The translations under genes were made by a program, and so were the position numbers. From Hamadaea tsunoensis DSM 44101 (GTDB lineage: Bacteria; Actinomycetota; Actinomycetes; Mycobacteriales; Micromonosporaceae), in contig NZ_AUAX01000006.1 of NCBI RefSeq assembly GCF_000428945.1, forward strand, positions 310,001 to 374,000: 64,000 nucleotides of DNA. Reading direction: 5' to 3'. Each line of letters starts with the position of its first letter. Position 1 is the first letter of the stretch. This document shows, one piece after another, positions 17,512-25,029 of this stretch. The notes below the pieces were generated by a model. The model ran no database searches and had not been told where the DNA came from. It was given only the letters and a program-made list of their open reading frames with translations.

Positions 17512-18122
17512 TGAATCTGACATTGCCGACCCTAGAAGGCAAGGCTTTCCGCCTCGAACCGCTCGACGCTTCACATGCGGGCGACCTGCTTCAGGCAGCA
17601 TCAGATGATCAAATCTGGACCTATTTAGACGAAGAAACGCCCCGCACGAGGCCCCAGATAGATCGTTTCATTCAGGACGCAATTGAAGAGCACAGTCGAG
17701 GCGCGCGGCTTCCTTTCGCGATTGTTGATCGTGAGACCGAAAAGGCCATTGGAAGTATCAGCCTCATCGACATCCAGCACGTCCATCGAGGTGTCGAAGT
17801 CGGGTGGGCATGGCTTTCGCCTGGATACTGGCGGTCTGGCGCATCGAGGGAAGCCGTCTATCTTCTCTTGAAGCACGCGTTCGAGGAGATGGGAGCCATT
17901 CGAGCGGCGTTCAAGACCGATAGCCGTAACATACGCTCACAAAATTCGATTCTCGGGATGGGCGCTACACGAGAAGGCGTGTTTCGCAATCATCGAATTC
18001 TAAGTGATGGTTACGTCCGCGATTCAATCTATTACAGCATCCTCGATCGCGAATGGCTGCACATACGCCAGACGATGGAAGCTGATCAAGCGGCATATCG
18101 CGACAATTCGAGGATGCCGTAG
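17508..18122 (+). CDS. GNAT family N-acetyltransferase (RimJ/RimL-like)
   Basis: A 204-residue acetyltransferase: N-terminal RLEPLDASHAGDLLQAA, central GSISLIDIQHVHRGVEVGWAW, acetyl-CoA loop region YWRSGASREAVYLLLKHAFEEMGAIR and NIRSQNSILGMGATREGVFRNH, the RimJ/RimL-type pattern. It is translationally coupled to gntR. Its codons use more A/T at third positions than neighbouring chromosomal genes, which suggests recent acquisition. The substrate (protein N-terminus, antibiotic or the regulator's ligand) cannot be told. ATG at 17511 is an alternative start. Confidence 0.88.
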   Translation: MMNLTLPTLEGKAFRLEPLDASHAGDLLQAASDDQIWTYLDEETPRTRPQIDRFIQDAIEEHSRGARLPFAIVDRETEKAIGSISLIDIQHVHRGVEVGWAWLSPGYWRSGASREAVYLLLKHAFEEMGAIRAAFKTDSRNIRSQNSILGMGATREGVFRNHRILSDGYVRDSIYYSILDREWLHIRQTMEADQAAYRDNSRMP

Positions 18123-18343
18123 AGGCTAGGAGCGCTGACGAAACGGCCGGACTCGTGGGCACCGAGCATCGGGGCCTTGTGCGAAATAACCGATGAAAAT
18201 ACATAGAAGGTTGCGCGGCCCGCTCGCCGCGTCCTGCGGCACCCGCATCCACCTGCACACCCTGCCAGCGCTGATACCGGAGGAACGGCGGTCTAGTCGA
18301 AGGGACATGACGACTGGACCGCCGTCCTGCGAATAGAGGTCCG

Positions 18344-19105
18344 TCACGATTGCACGTCGGGAATGCGCCCGATCCGATGAAGTTGCTGCGCACAATAGAA
18401 CCCCGTAGCCGACAGCGAAAGGCTGCCATTTGTCGAGGTGACATTGCCCTCAAGCAGCTCAAGACGTTTAAGCTTCAGCAGAATAGGAAGTGCCGCGTTT
18501 GCCAAGCCTGGATCGGCCTCAGAAACCTCGCGAATTGATCGACTCATCCTTCTGATATGAGTACGAGTTTGGCCATCCCCTTCCAGTATCCTGACACTGC
18601 AAAATATTGCCATCATTCGAGATTCCGGCGCCTCCACACCACTTAGCAGATCAATAAGGTAGATCATCTCGTCCACCCGCGCCGCATCCCGCGCTCCAGT
18701 CACAAAGATGCGGGCGAGCGTATCAATCCTCCACAGGCTTTCTGAATCGACTACGGATTCGACGGTCCTCCCTAGAAGTCTTCGACTGCTCCTACTCTCG
18801 GAGGCAAGGAGAGGAACCTCGTCGATGGGCACCTCTGTCTGATCCGCAACGGCGTTAAGGAAGTCTTGCACTCGCTCTGAACGATCGCGCCAAGCTCGAC
18901 TTAATAGGGTCACGCCTTCTTCTGTTAGCGACCCAGCGAACGCACCCGCAGGCGTTGCCCAATAGGCCAGGTCTATGTGACCGGTCGTTACTGCGGCAGT
19001 CTGCATAATTGCAGTTACTGCGGGGCTGACTACATTGCCTGCGGTCCTGGCCAGGACTCCACTCATGCGCTCGGCTATCTCCGTCACGGATCCAGTTTCC
19101 AGCAC
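18344..19105 (-). CDS. unknown cargo protein with C-terminal winged-helix-like segment
   Basis: A 253-residue protein that I do not recognise. The N-terminal part (AGNVVSPAVTAIMQTAAVTTGHIDLAYWATPAGAF) is small-residue rich and weakly hydrophobic; a long helical middle follows (LLGRTVESVVDSESLWRIDTL..., MIYLIDLLSG); the C-terminus (LKRLELLEGN ... SLSATGFYCAQQL) looks like a winged-helix terminal segment. Base composition is less GC-rich than the chromosome. It stands alone on the minus strand in the cargo part of the element. GTG at 19105 is used; GTG 19087 or ATG 19066 are alternatives. Confidence 0.6.
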   Translation of the reverse strand: MLETGSVTEIAERMSGVLARTAGNVVSPAVTAIMQTAAVTTGHIDLAYWATPAGAFAGSLTEEGVTLLSRAWRDRSERVQDFLNAVADQTEVPIDEVPLLASESRSSRRLLGRTVESVVDSESLWRIDTLARIFVTGARDAARVDEMIYLIDLLSGVEAPESRMMAIFCSVRILEGDGQTRTHIRRMSRSIREVSEADPGLANAALPILLKLKRLELLEGNVTSTNGSLSLSATGFYCAQQLHRIGRIPDVQS

Positions 19106-19522
19106 GCCTGCAACTGGACCCGATCACCGCACCCACGGACGAGCCCGTAACAGCACCCTCGGGGAATGGCTGTACATTGCCGATTTTGTCTCTTAGGGAT
19201 CAAGGCGCCGCGCAAGCGCGGCGCGCACGCCTGCTCGCTCGGGCACGGATCGCCACTCTGCCTTCGGCTCGTGGCGACCGGCCCGGCGGCTGGCGTGCAC
19301 GGTGCAGCTCGGCGACGATCCCAGAGACTTCGGCCTGATCCTCTGCACGACGACCGGTTGGCCGGCGGCGGCCACGTCCAGGACGACGGTGCCGACAGGC
19401 ACGCCTCCGGCGGGGGCCTCGGCAACAGGAGGATGGGGCCGCGGTTCGGTGGCGGTCTGGAGGGGTGGTCAAGCTCGATGGGACTGGTCCCGTCACTGGC
19501 GTCCCGAGCTGAGCTGAGCAGA

Positions 19523-19586
19523 CTTCTCTTTGGGCGCATAGGTCGTTCGTCCGGTGGGGCGCTCCACCTATGCGCCCAAAGAGAAG
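19523..19586. repeat. 21-bp perfect inverted repeat
   Basis: Left arm 19523-19543 begins CTTCTCTTTGGGCGCATA; right arm 19566-19586 is its exact complement, with a 22-base spacer. It is long and perfect enough to form a cruciform or hairpin and lies in non-coding DNA of the integrated element. No T run follows, so a simple terminator is less likely. Confidence 0.85.
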
Positions 19587-19652
19587 CCCGCTCCCCGGTG
19601 GGCGGGCCGACAGCGACGGGACAGCCGAGTGGTCTACCGGCGCGTGGCGGGT

Positions 19653-19669
19653 GTCAAGGATTGCTTGAC
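19653..19669. promoter_or_regulatory. 17-bp near-palindrome matching the rep site
   Basis: GTCAAGGATTGCTTGAC. With its flanks (19651-19670) it matches 15118-15137 at 19 of 20 positions, 4.5 kb away within the same element. GTCAAGGA also occurs at 16689 between the two GntR operators. Confidence 0.5.
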
Positions 19670-19726
19670 GGTCAACGCCGAAAGGGCGGACCACGTCGAG
19701 CCAGGCCCCATGCGATTATCCCGCGC

Positions 19727-20083
19727 ATGAGTTACGACTTGGCCGTCTGGGAGGGCGAGCGACCCGCCAGCGATGAGGCCGCAGGCGAGAAGTTTCTTGC
19801 CTTGTACGAGCGCTACGTCGAGACGAGCGAACTGGAGCCGCCCACCGAGCGCATTCGTGCCTACGCGATGGCGCTGCTCGATCGGTATCCGGATATCAGC
19901 GCTGATGAGGAGAACGACAGTCCCTGGTCGACCGCACCGCTGCTCGGGGAGGCTGTGGGACCGCTGATGTACTTCCCTATGGTGTGGAGCAGGTGCGTCG
20001 AGATCTCTGCATGGGCGGCAGACCTCGCCGCTGAGCACGGCTTGGTCTGTTGGGACCCGCAAGCCAGCAAGCTTCGGCCATGA
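19727..20083 (+). CDS. conserved small actinobacterial protein (unknown)
   Basis: A 118-residue protein beginning MSYDLAVWEGERPASDEAA, an opening I recognise from many small actinobacterial proteins of unknown function. It is acidic, helical and has no signal peptide; the C-terminus reads EHGLVCWDPQASKLRP. It lies on element cargo near the right end. No function is assigned. Confidence 0.72.
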   Translation: MSYDLAVWEGERPASDEAAGEKFLALYERYVETSELEPPTERIRAYAMALLDRYPDISADEENDSPWSTAPLLGEAVGPLMYFPMVWSRCVEISAWAADLAAEHGLVCWDPQASKLRP

Positions 20084-20232
20084 GGATCGACGTACGTGAC
20101 CTGGGCCAGATGCGGGCCGGTAGTCGGTTCCTCGGGCGGTCATTAGCCGTACTCCGCTGACACGCCCGGAACGATGTCAGCTGTGGAAACGCAGATGACG
20201 CGATGGTGATCCGACTTTTCCCAAGCTGACGG

Positions 20233-20436
20233 TCAGTGGTCCAGGCACCCGTCGTTGTCGTGGTGTAGGAAGCGGAGCGTCCGCGCTAGCTCATTGATTG
20301 ACATCTGAAGCGGCGTCTGGCCAACTTCACGCGCAGCGTCGAACGCCAGCCAACCTTCCGCGTGAGCCCGCTCGACCACGGCGTGAGCGAGCCGCTCAAC
20401 CTCTCGAAGGTACTGAGTGTCGTCGGGATCGGTCAC
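20233..20436 (-). CDS. small hypothetical protein
   Basis: A 67-residue acidic, helical protein (MTDPDDTQYLREVERLAHAVVERAHAEGW...) near the right end of the element. ANTAR- or zinc-type motifs are absent apart from the C-terminal HHDNDGCLDH. No homologue is recognised; codon use and acidic composition make it plausible but not certain as a gene. Confidence 0.5.
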   Translation of the reverse strand: MTDPDDTQYLREVERLAHAVVERAHAEGWLAFDAAREVGQTPLQMSINELARTLRFLHHDNDGCLDH

Positions 20437-20474
20437 AAACTAATCTCCTCGGGCTCGCCGACGTCAAGGGTCGA

Positions 20475-20496
20475 AGTACAGCAGCAAGGTACAGCA
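20475..20496. promoter_or_regulatory. right integrase arm-type site (inferred)
   Basis: Same two GTACAGCA units 13 bases apart as at 11952-11973, with one base different in the linker, same orientation, 83 bases inside the right att core. Confidence 0.65.
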
Positions 20497-20579
20497 ACGC
20501 CAGCAACCGGAGACGCCCGATAGAGATCGTCAGACGCCCGAATCCCTGATGAAGGACGATGATCGACCCTCCGGCCCGG

Positions 20580-20619
20580 AATCCGTAGGTTCAGGGTTCG
20601 AGTCCCTGGCGGCCCACCA
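20580..20619. repeat. attR core (40-bp direct repeat)
   Basis: Exact copy of 11859-11898, the 3' portion of tRNA-Lys including CCA but without the 5' half. It marks the chromosome junction, 8721 bp from the left copy. Confidence 0.95.
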
Positions 20620-20627
20620 CAACACCT

Positions 20628-21845
20628 TCATCCCGCGAGCTGGTCCCGGCGCCGGATCAGATATGCCGTCTCTCCGCTGTTCCCGGACAGCTCGATCGCC
20701 CGCGCGTACGCCTCGCGGGCTTCTGCGCTTCGCCCCATCCGTCGCAGCAACTCCGCCCGGGTGGCGTGGAAAGCGTGGTACGCCGACAGCGGCAGCCCTT
20801 CGACCTCCGCCAACGCGACCTGGGGCCCGTCCAGTTCGGCGACGGCGATGGCCCGGTTGAGCCGCACGATCGGCGATGGGTCGAGGCGTACCAGTTGGTC
20901 GTAGAGCGCGACGATCTGGGACCAGTCCGTGTCGCGGATGTCGCGGGTGTCGGTGTGGACGGCGTTGATCGCGGCGAGGATCTGGTAGCGCCCGGGGGCT
21001 TCGCCGGCGGCGAGGCGTTCGCGGACGAGGGCGTGGCCTTCGGCGATGAGGGTGCCGTCCCAGCCGCCGCGGTCCTGCTCGTCGAGGCTGACGAGTTCGC
21101 CGGTCGCCGAGACGCGGGCGGTCCGGCGGGCGTCGGTCAGGAGCATCAGAGCCAGGAGCCCGGTGACCTCGCCGTCCGCCGGGAGCAGGGCGTGGACGAG
21201 CCGGGTCAGCCGGACCGCTTCGGCGGTCAGGTCGCCGCGTACGGGATCTTTGCCGGGGGTGGAGGAAAGGTAGCCCTCGTTGAAGATCAGGTAGAGGACG
21301 GTGAGGACTCCCGTGACGCGGGCCGGGAGGTCGTCGCGGAACGGTACGCCGTACGGGATCCGCGCGGCCTTGATCTTTTCCTTCGCGCGGGTGATGCGCC
21401 TGCTCATGGCCGCTTCCTCGACGAGGAACGCGCGGGCGATCTCCGGCACGGTGAGGCCGCCGACCATGCGCAGGGTGAGGGCGATCCGGGCCTCCATGGC
21501 CAGGGCGGGGTGGCAGCAGGTGAAGACGAGGCGGAGCCGGTCGTCGTCGATGGCGCCGAGCGGTTGCGGGGTGTCGGCCAGCATGAGCGCCTCCCGGTGT
21601 TTGTCCTCGCGTTTGACCTCGCGGCGGAGTCGGTCGACGGCCTTGCGGTGGGCGGTGGTGGTGAGCCAGGCGCCGGGGTTCGGCGGTACGCCGTCGGCCG
21701 GCCAGCGTTCGACGGCGGTCGCGAACGCCTCGGCGGCCATCTCCTCGGCGATGTCGAGGTCGCCGAGGCGGCGGGCCAGGGTGGCGACCACCCGGGCCCA
21801 CTCCTCGCGGTGGACCTGGGTGATCACCTCGTCGAGGCCGGTCAT
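20628..21845 (-). CDS. ECF sigma factor with C-terminal extension (ECF42-like)
   Basis: A 405-residue RNA polymerase sigma factor. The N-terminal 170 residues carry sigma-70 regions 2 and 4 (DIAEEMAAEAFATAVERWPADG, AHRKAVDRLRRE, LTVPEIARAFLVEEAAMSRRITRAKEKI). The remainder is a long TPR-like helical extension (YHAFHATRAELLRRMGRSAEAREAYARAIEL). This layout plus the adjacent DGPF-domain gene is typical of the ECF42 group, in which the extension is needed for activity. It follows the right attachment site directly, so the element inserted just downstream of it. Start ATG 21845. Confidence 0.93.
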   Translation of the reverse strand: MTGLDEVITQVHREEWARVVATLARRLGDLDIAEEMAAEAFATAVERWPADGVPPNPGAWLTTTAHRKAVDRLRREVKREDKHREALMLADTPQPLGAIDDDRLRLVFTCCHPALAMEARIALTLRMVGGLTVPEIARAFLVEEAAMSRRITRAKEKIKAARIPYGVPFRDDLPARVTGVLTVLYLIFNEGYLSSTPGKDPVRGDLTAEAVRLTRLVHALLPADGEVTGLLALMLLTDARRTARVSATGELVSLDEQDRGGWDGTLIAEGHALVRERLAAGEAPGRYQILAAINAVHTDTRDIRDTDWSQIVALYDQLVRLDPSPIVRLNRAIAVAELDGPQVALAEVEGLPLSAYHAFHATRAELLRRMGRSAEAREAYARAIELSGNSGETAYLIRRRDQLAG

Positions 21846-21847
21846 GG

Positions 21848-22174
21848 CTACAGGAAGGGCCGGAGTTCGATCCGGCGGTTGCAGGCCTTCGAACCTTCGG
21901 CCGCGAGCCGCAGCGCCGCGTCCAGGTGCGGAGCCTCGACGATCCAGAGGCCGATGACGAACTCCTTCGTCTCCACGTAGGGGCCGTCGGTGAACACCGG
22001 CTGCGCGTCCCGGCTGTCGACGACCGTGGCGCTGCCGGGCGACGCGAGGCCGCCCGCGAACACCCAGTGCCCGTCGGCTCGCATCTTGTCGTTGAACACG
22101 TCGATCGCGGCCATCTCGTCGTCCGTCGCCAGGCCGGGATCTTCGGTGAGCACGGACATCAGGTACTGCGCCAT
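21848..22174 (-). CDS. YCII/DGPF domain protein, ECF42 partner
   Basis: A 108-residue protein with the DGPF signature as TDGPYVETKEFVIG. Such proteins accompany ECF42 sigma factors. The ATG at 22174 (MAQYLMSV) has GAGGAG eight bases upstream, whereas ATG 22183 abuts that site directly. Two bases separate it from the sigma gene, so they are one operon. Biochemical role unknown. Confidence 0.92.
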   Translation of the reverse strand: MAQYLMSVLTEDPGLATDDEMAAIDVFNDKMRADGHWVFAGGLASPGSATVVDSRDAQPVFTDGPYVETKEFVIGLWIVEAPHLDAALRLAAEGSKACNRRIELRPFL

Positions 22175-22296
22175 CGGGATCATCTCCTCGGATCGTGCGG
22201 CCGCCTTCGGGCCGCCTCACACTCTGCTACGAACAGGGGCGCCGCGATCCGACACGCTCTGCCAAGATTTTCCCGAGTCCACCGGAACGAGGTGTC

Positions 22297-22800
22297 GTGA
22301 AACGGGAGATGGTTCTCGCCGCCGTCCTGGGGAGTGCCGGCCTCCTGGGCGGGATCGCGTACGCGGCGTTTGTTCTGTTCACACCGGATCCGACGGAGAA
22401 GGGGCGGGCGGTCGCCGACCGGATCTCCACCACCGCCGGATTCGGGCAGGTGAGTCCGGGGGACGGCGCGAACCCGTCGTGCCATTGCGTACAGCGGTGG
22501 TTCGTGGGGCCGGGCACGGTCGAGCCGCTCTCCGTCTTCGTCGCCCCGGATCTGCGCTGGAAGCAGGTTCAGGGTGTGCAGGAGACGGACGGTTGGCTGC
22601 CGCTCGCGTCCGCGACGATGCCCGACGCCGATGGCGGCTCCTGCCATCTGAGCCTCGCCCGGGAGGAACCCGAGTACGCCCACGGCAGCCTCGCTGACGA
22701 GTTCGGCCTGTCGGACGATCTGGCGAGCGGCTGGCGCCGGGGGACGCTGGTGATGCTGGAAGTGAACGTTCACTGCGACGGGGACACCGGCGGCTTCTGA
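22297..22800 (+). CDS. membrane-anchored or secreted hypothetical protein
   Basis: A 167-residue protein whose GTG start follows ACGAGG. Residues 5-30 form one hydrophobic segment (MVLAAVLGSAGLLGGIAYAAFVLF) without a lipobox; the rest is polar, extracytoplasmic and contains CHC and three further cysteines that may form disulfides. No family recognised. It is divergent from the DGPF gene. Confidence 0.75.
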   Translation: MKREMVLAAVLGSAGLLGGIAYAAFVLFTPDPTEKGRAVADRISTTAGFGQVSPGDGANPSCHCVQRWFVGPGTVEPLSVFVAPDLRWKQVQGVQETDGWLPLASATMPDADGGSCHLSLAREEPEYAHGSLADEFGLSDDLASGWRRGTLVMLEVNVHCDGDTGGF

Positions 22801-22875
22801 CCTGATTGACCATATGACCGGCAGTCCGTAGGTTCGGAACCCGACTGATCCGGTACGCCGAGAGAGGCGGACATC

Positions 22876-23448
22876 ATGAGTGTCCTTGCCACCGTGCTGA
22901 CCCCGCTCGGCCGGCTGCTGCGCAACAAGCGTGCCGGTGACGAGCACAGTGTCCGCAACTCCACCGAGTTGGCCGGACCCGCCACGATCCAGGTCGTGAG
23001 TCCCTCGTTCGAGGAGGGCGGACCGATTCCGGACCGGCACTGCTCGATGGATCTCGGCCCGAACCTGTCACCGGAGCTGTCGTGGACCGGCGTGCCGTCG
23101 AGCACCCGCCAGCTGCTGCTGATCATCGAGGACATCGACGTGCCGATGAGCCGGCCGGGCGTACACACGGTGGCGCTGTTCGGGCCGGCGGTGGCGGGGT
23201 TCGCCGAGGGGAAGCTGGGCCCGGACAACCCGACCGTCCGCTATGTACCGACCCGCGGCGGGCGTACCGGGTACTTCGGGCCGCGGCCGTTCCCGGGGCA
23301 CGGCGTACACCGGTACGGGTTCCATCTGTACGCCCTGGACACCGCGATCCCCGCGGACCGTCCGGTCGAGTCGCTCGACGCACTGCTGCCCCTGGTCGAC
23401 GGCCACGTGATCGCCACCGGCGTCCTCAACGGCATCAAGGAAGGCTGA
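22876..23448 (+). CDS. YbhB/YbcL family Raf kinase inhibitor-like protein
   Basis: A 190-residue PEBP-fold protein: SPSFEEGGPIPDRHCSMDLGPNLSPELSW, IIEDIDVPMSRPGVHTVALF, and GPRPFPGHGVHRYGFHLYALD match the ligand-binding signature of the YbhB family, with DxDxP and the GHGxHRY loop. The bacterial role is not defined. Monocistronic by appearance. Confidence 0.93.
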   Translation: MSVLATVLTPLGRLLRNKRAGDEHSVRNSTELAGPATIQVVSPSFEEGGPIPDRHCSMDLGPNLSPELSWTGVPSSTRQLLLIIEDIDVPMSRPGVHTVALFGPAVAGFAEGKLGPDNPTVRYVPTRGGRTGYFGPRPFPGHGVHRYGFHLYALDTAIPADRPVESLDALLPLVDGHVIATGVLNGIKEG

Positions 23449-23521
23449 CCGGTTCAGGCCGGGCCCCGACCAGGTTGAGCGGCCCGGAAGCGCCTGAACA
23501 GCTCAACCGCGCCTGAACAGG

Positions 23522-24079
23522 TCAAACGCGGCTGAACGCGTACGCGCCGCCGGGCGGGTCCTCGCCGACCACGCCGTCGATCGACTCCCGGATGAGATCG
23601 GCGTGTCCCGTGTGCCGCGCGTACTCCTCGATCATGTCGATCAGCAGGCGGCGGAGGCTGGGCCGCCGCCCGGACGGAGTGGTGTACACCGTCGCGAACT
23701 CCAGGCCGCCGGCCGTGATCGCCTCGGTGATCTGGAGCCGGGAGCGGGCGACGCACGTCTCCCACAGCGCTACGAGGCCCTCGGGTGTGTCGTCGTCGGC
23801 GACCAGCCAGTCCCAGTCGGGGTGGGTCTTCCAGTCGGCGGAGGCGAACGGCTCGTGGTGGTCCCGGCCGTGCAGCATGTGGGTGAACTTGTGGTCCTCG
23901 CAGGCGGCGAGGTGTTTGAGCAGGCCGCCAGGGGTGATCGCGGACGGCCGCAGGCGGGTGCGGATTCCGGCCGCGTCGAGGCCGCCGCACTTCCAGGCGA
24001 GCGTGGCGCGCTGGCGTTCCAGGGAGCCGAGCAGGGTGTCGATCTCGTCGCCGGCCAGGGGCGGTTCCGGGTAGGTCAT
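23522..24079 (-). CDS. DinB/mini-circle-type four-helix protein (DUF664-like)
   Basis: A 185-residue protein of the DinB superfamily: LLKHLAACEDHKF and LLIDMIEEYARHTGHADLIRESIDG supply the spaced histidines (H in helix 2, two in helix 4) that bind a metal. Members are thiol-dependent S-transferases or unknown. The ATG at 24079 is chosen; the gene is divergent from a TetR regulator with a shared palindrome between them, so it may be its target. Confidence 0.88.
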   Translation of the reverse strand: MTYPEPPLAGDEIDTLLGSLERQRATLAWKCGGLDAAGIRTRLRPSAITPGGLLKHLAACEDHKFTHMLHGRDHHEPFASADWKTHPDWDWLVADDDTPEGLVALWETCVARSRLQITEAITAGGLEFATVYTTPSGRRPSLRRLLIDMIEEYARHTGHADLIRESIDGVVGEDPPGGAYAFSRV

Positions 24080-24125
24080 GGGCCGATCGTCACAGCGATT
24101 CCCGACATCCTGTGTCGCATAGCAT

Positions 24126-24140
24126 TTGAACATCGTTCAA
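24126..24140. promoter_or_regulatory. candidate TetR operator
   Basis: Perfect inverted repeat TTGAAC-ATC-GTTCAA in the 81-bp gap between the divergent DinB-like and TetR genes. Confidence 0.62.
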
Positions 24141-24160
24141 GTGCTGGTTATCGTGCGGGC

Positions 24161-24865
24161 ATGCCGCGTGACACGCTGAGCCGCGACCAGATCCTGCGGG
24201 CCGCCGTCGAACTGCTCGACGCCGAGGGCCTGGAAGGGCTCAACATGCGCGCGCTCGGGCAGCGGCTCGGTTCCGCCGCCACCGCCGTGTACTGGCACGT
24301 GGGCAGCAAGGACAACCTCGTCGCCTTGGCGGGCGACCTCGCCTGGAACGAGATCGACCTGCCGGAGGTCACGCCCGGCACCTGGCGCCCGGCCGCGACC
24401 GCGCTGGCGACCGGCCTCTACGGCATGCTGTGCCGGCATCCGTGGGTGCTGCAGGCCTTCGGGACGTTCCTCCTCGTCGGCCCGGGCAAGGCGCGCTACG
24501 ACGATCGCAGCCTCGCCGTCTACGAGGAGGCCGGATTCCCGGGTACGCAGGCCGACCAGGCGGCCGCCGCGGTCTTCACGTTCGTGCTCGGCAACGCGCT
24601 CGGTGCGTCGGCCGCGGCCGCCGTGCGGCGCCGCCTGGCCCGTGAGGGCGAGTCCGCCGAGGCGCAGCTGAAAGAGGCCATGGCCAAAGCCGTCGAGTAC
24701 GCGTCGGCGTACCCGAGGTTGCGGCCCCGGCTGGACACCGCGTCGTCCGGGTACGCGGCCTCGCCCGAGCAGACCTTCGAGCTGGGACTGGCAGCGGTCC
24801 TGGATGGGCTGGCCGGGCGACTGGGCGCTGACCAGCCGTCGAACGGCAGCCGAACACCGCTGTAA
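24161..24865 (+). CDS. TetR-family regulator with tetracycline-repressor-like C-terminus
   Basis: A 234-residue regulator. Helix-turn-helix LSRDQILRAAVELLDAEGLEGLNMRALGQRLGSAATAVYWHVGSKDNL occupies residues 5-52. The C-terminal domain (TWRPAATALATGLYGMLCRHPWVLQ..., VFTFVLGNALGASAAA) resembles the TetR_C ligand domain. Divergent from the DinB-like gene. Confidence 0.92.
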   Translation: MPRDTLSRDQILRAAVELLDAEGLEGLNMRALGQRLGSAATAVYWHVGSKDNLVALAGDLAWNEIDLPEVTPGTWRPAATALATGLYGMLCRHPWVLQAFGTFLLVGPGKARYDDRSLAVYEEAGFPGTQADQAAAAVFTFVLGNALGASAAAAVRRRLAREGESAEAQLKEAMAKAVEYASAYPRLRPRLDTASSGYAASPEQTFELGLAAVLDGLAGRLGADQPSNGSRTPL

Positions 24866-25029
24866 CGGGCACATCGGCAAGCGTCGCTGAGCTGCAATAG
24901 AACACGTGTTCCACAGGGTTATCCACAGGCTGTGGACGGGAATAGTTGAAGCGTCAAGTATCGTTGTGCGGGGCAGCTGTGGCGCAGAGAAGCGTGACGC
25001 AGCGAAGACGGACGACCGAGGAGCGGGCA

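Larger units (their letters stand above)
19106..19726. other. non-coding cargo region with palindromes
   Basis: About 620 bases with no convincing gene. It holds an 8-bp-arm hairpin (GCGCCGCG-CAAG-CGCGGCGC, 19205-19224), a 21-bp perfect inverted repeat (19523-19586) and a 17-bp near-palindrome (19653-19669). Reading frames crossing it lack start sites and recognisable domains. It could be the element's replication or transfer origin region. Confidence 0.5.
11859..20619. mobile_element. tRNA-Lys-integrated AICE-like element without transfer gene
   Basis: Bounded by identical 40-bp repeats, the left one inside tRNA-Lys. It carries, from the tRNA outward, integrase, excisionase, replication initiator, three small genes, a divergent GntR regulator and an acetyltransferase, then unknown cargo. 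The int-xis-rep order and the GntR gene match actinomycete integrative and conjugative elements of the pSAM2 type. No FtsK/TraB-type DNA translocase, relaxase or Spd membrane protein is present, so self-transfer is not expected. Cargo genes at 17508-19105 are visibly richer in A/T than the flanking chromosome. Confidence 0.92.

Noticed and set aside
19166-19726. Long frames on both strands over the palindrome region
   Set aside because: Low-complexity translations with no start site or domain; the real plus-strand gene begins at ATG 19727.
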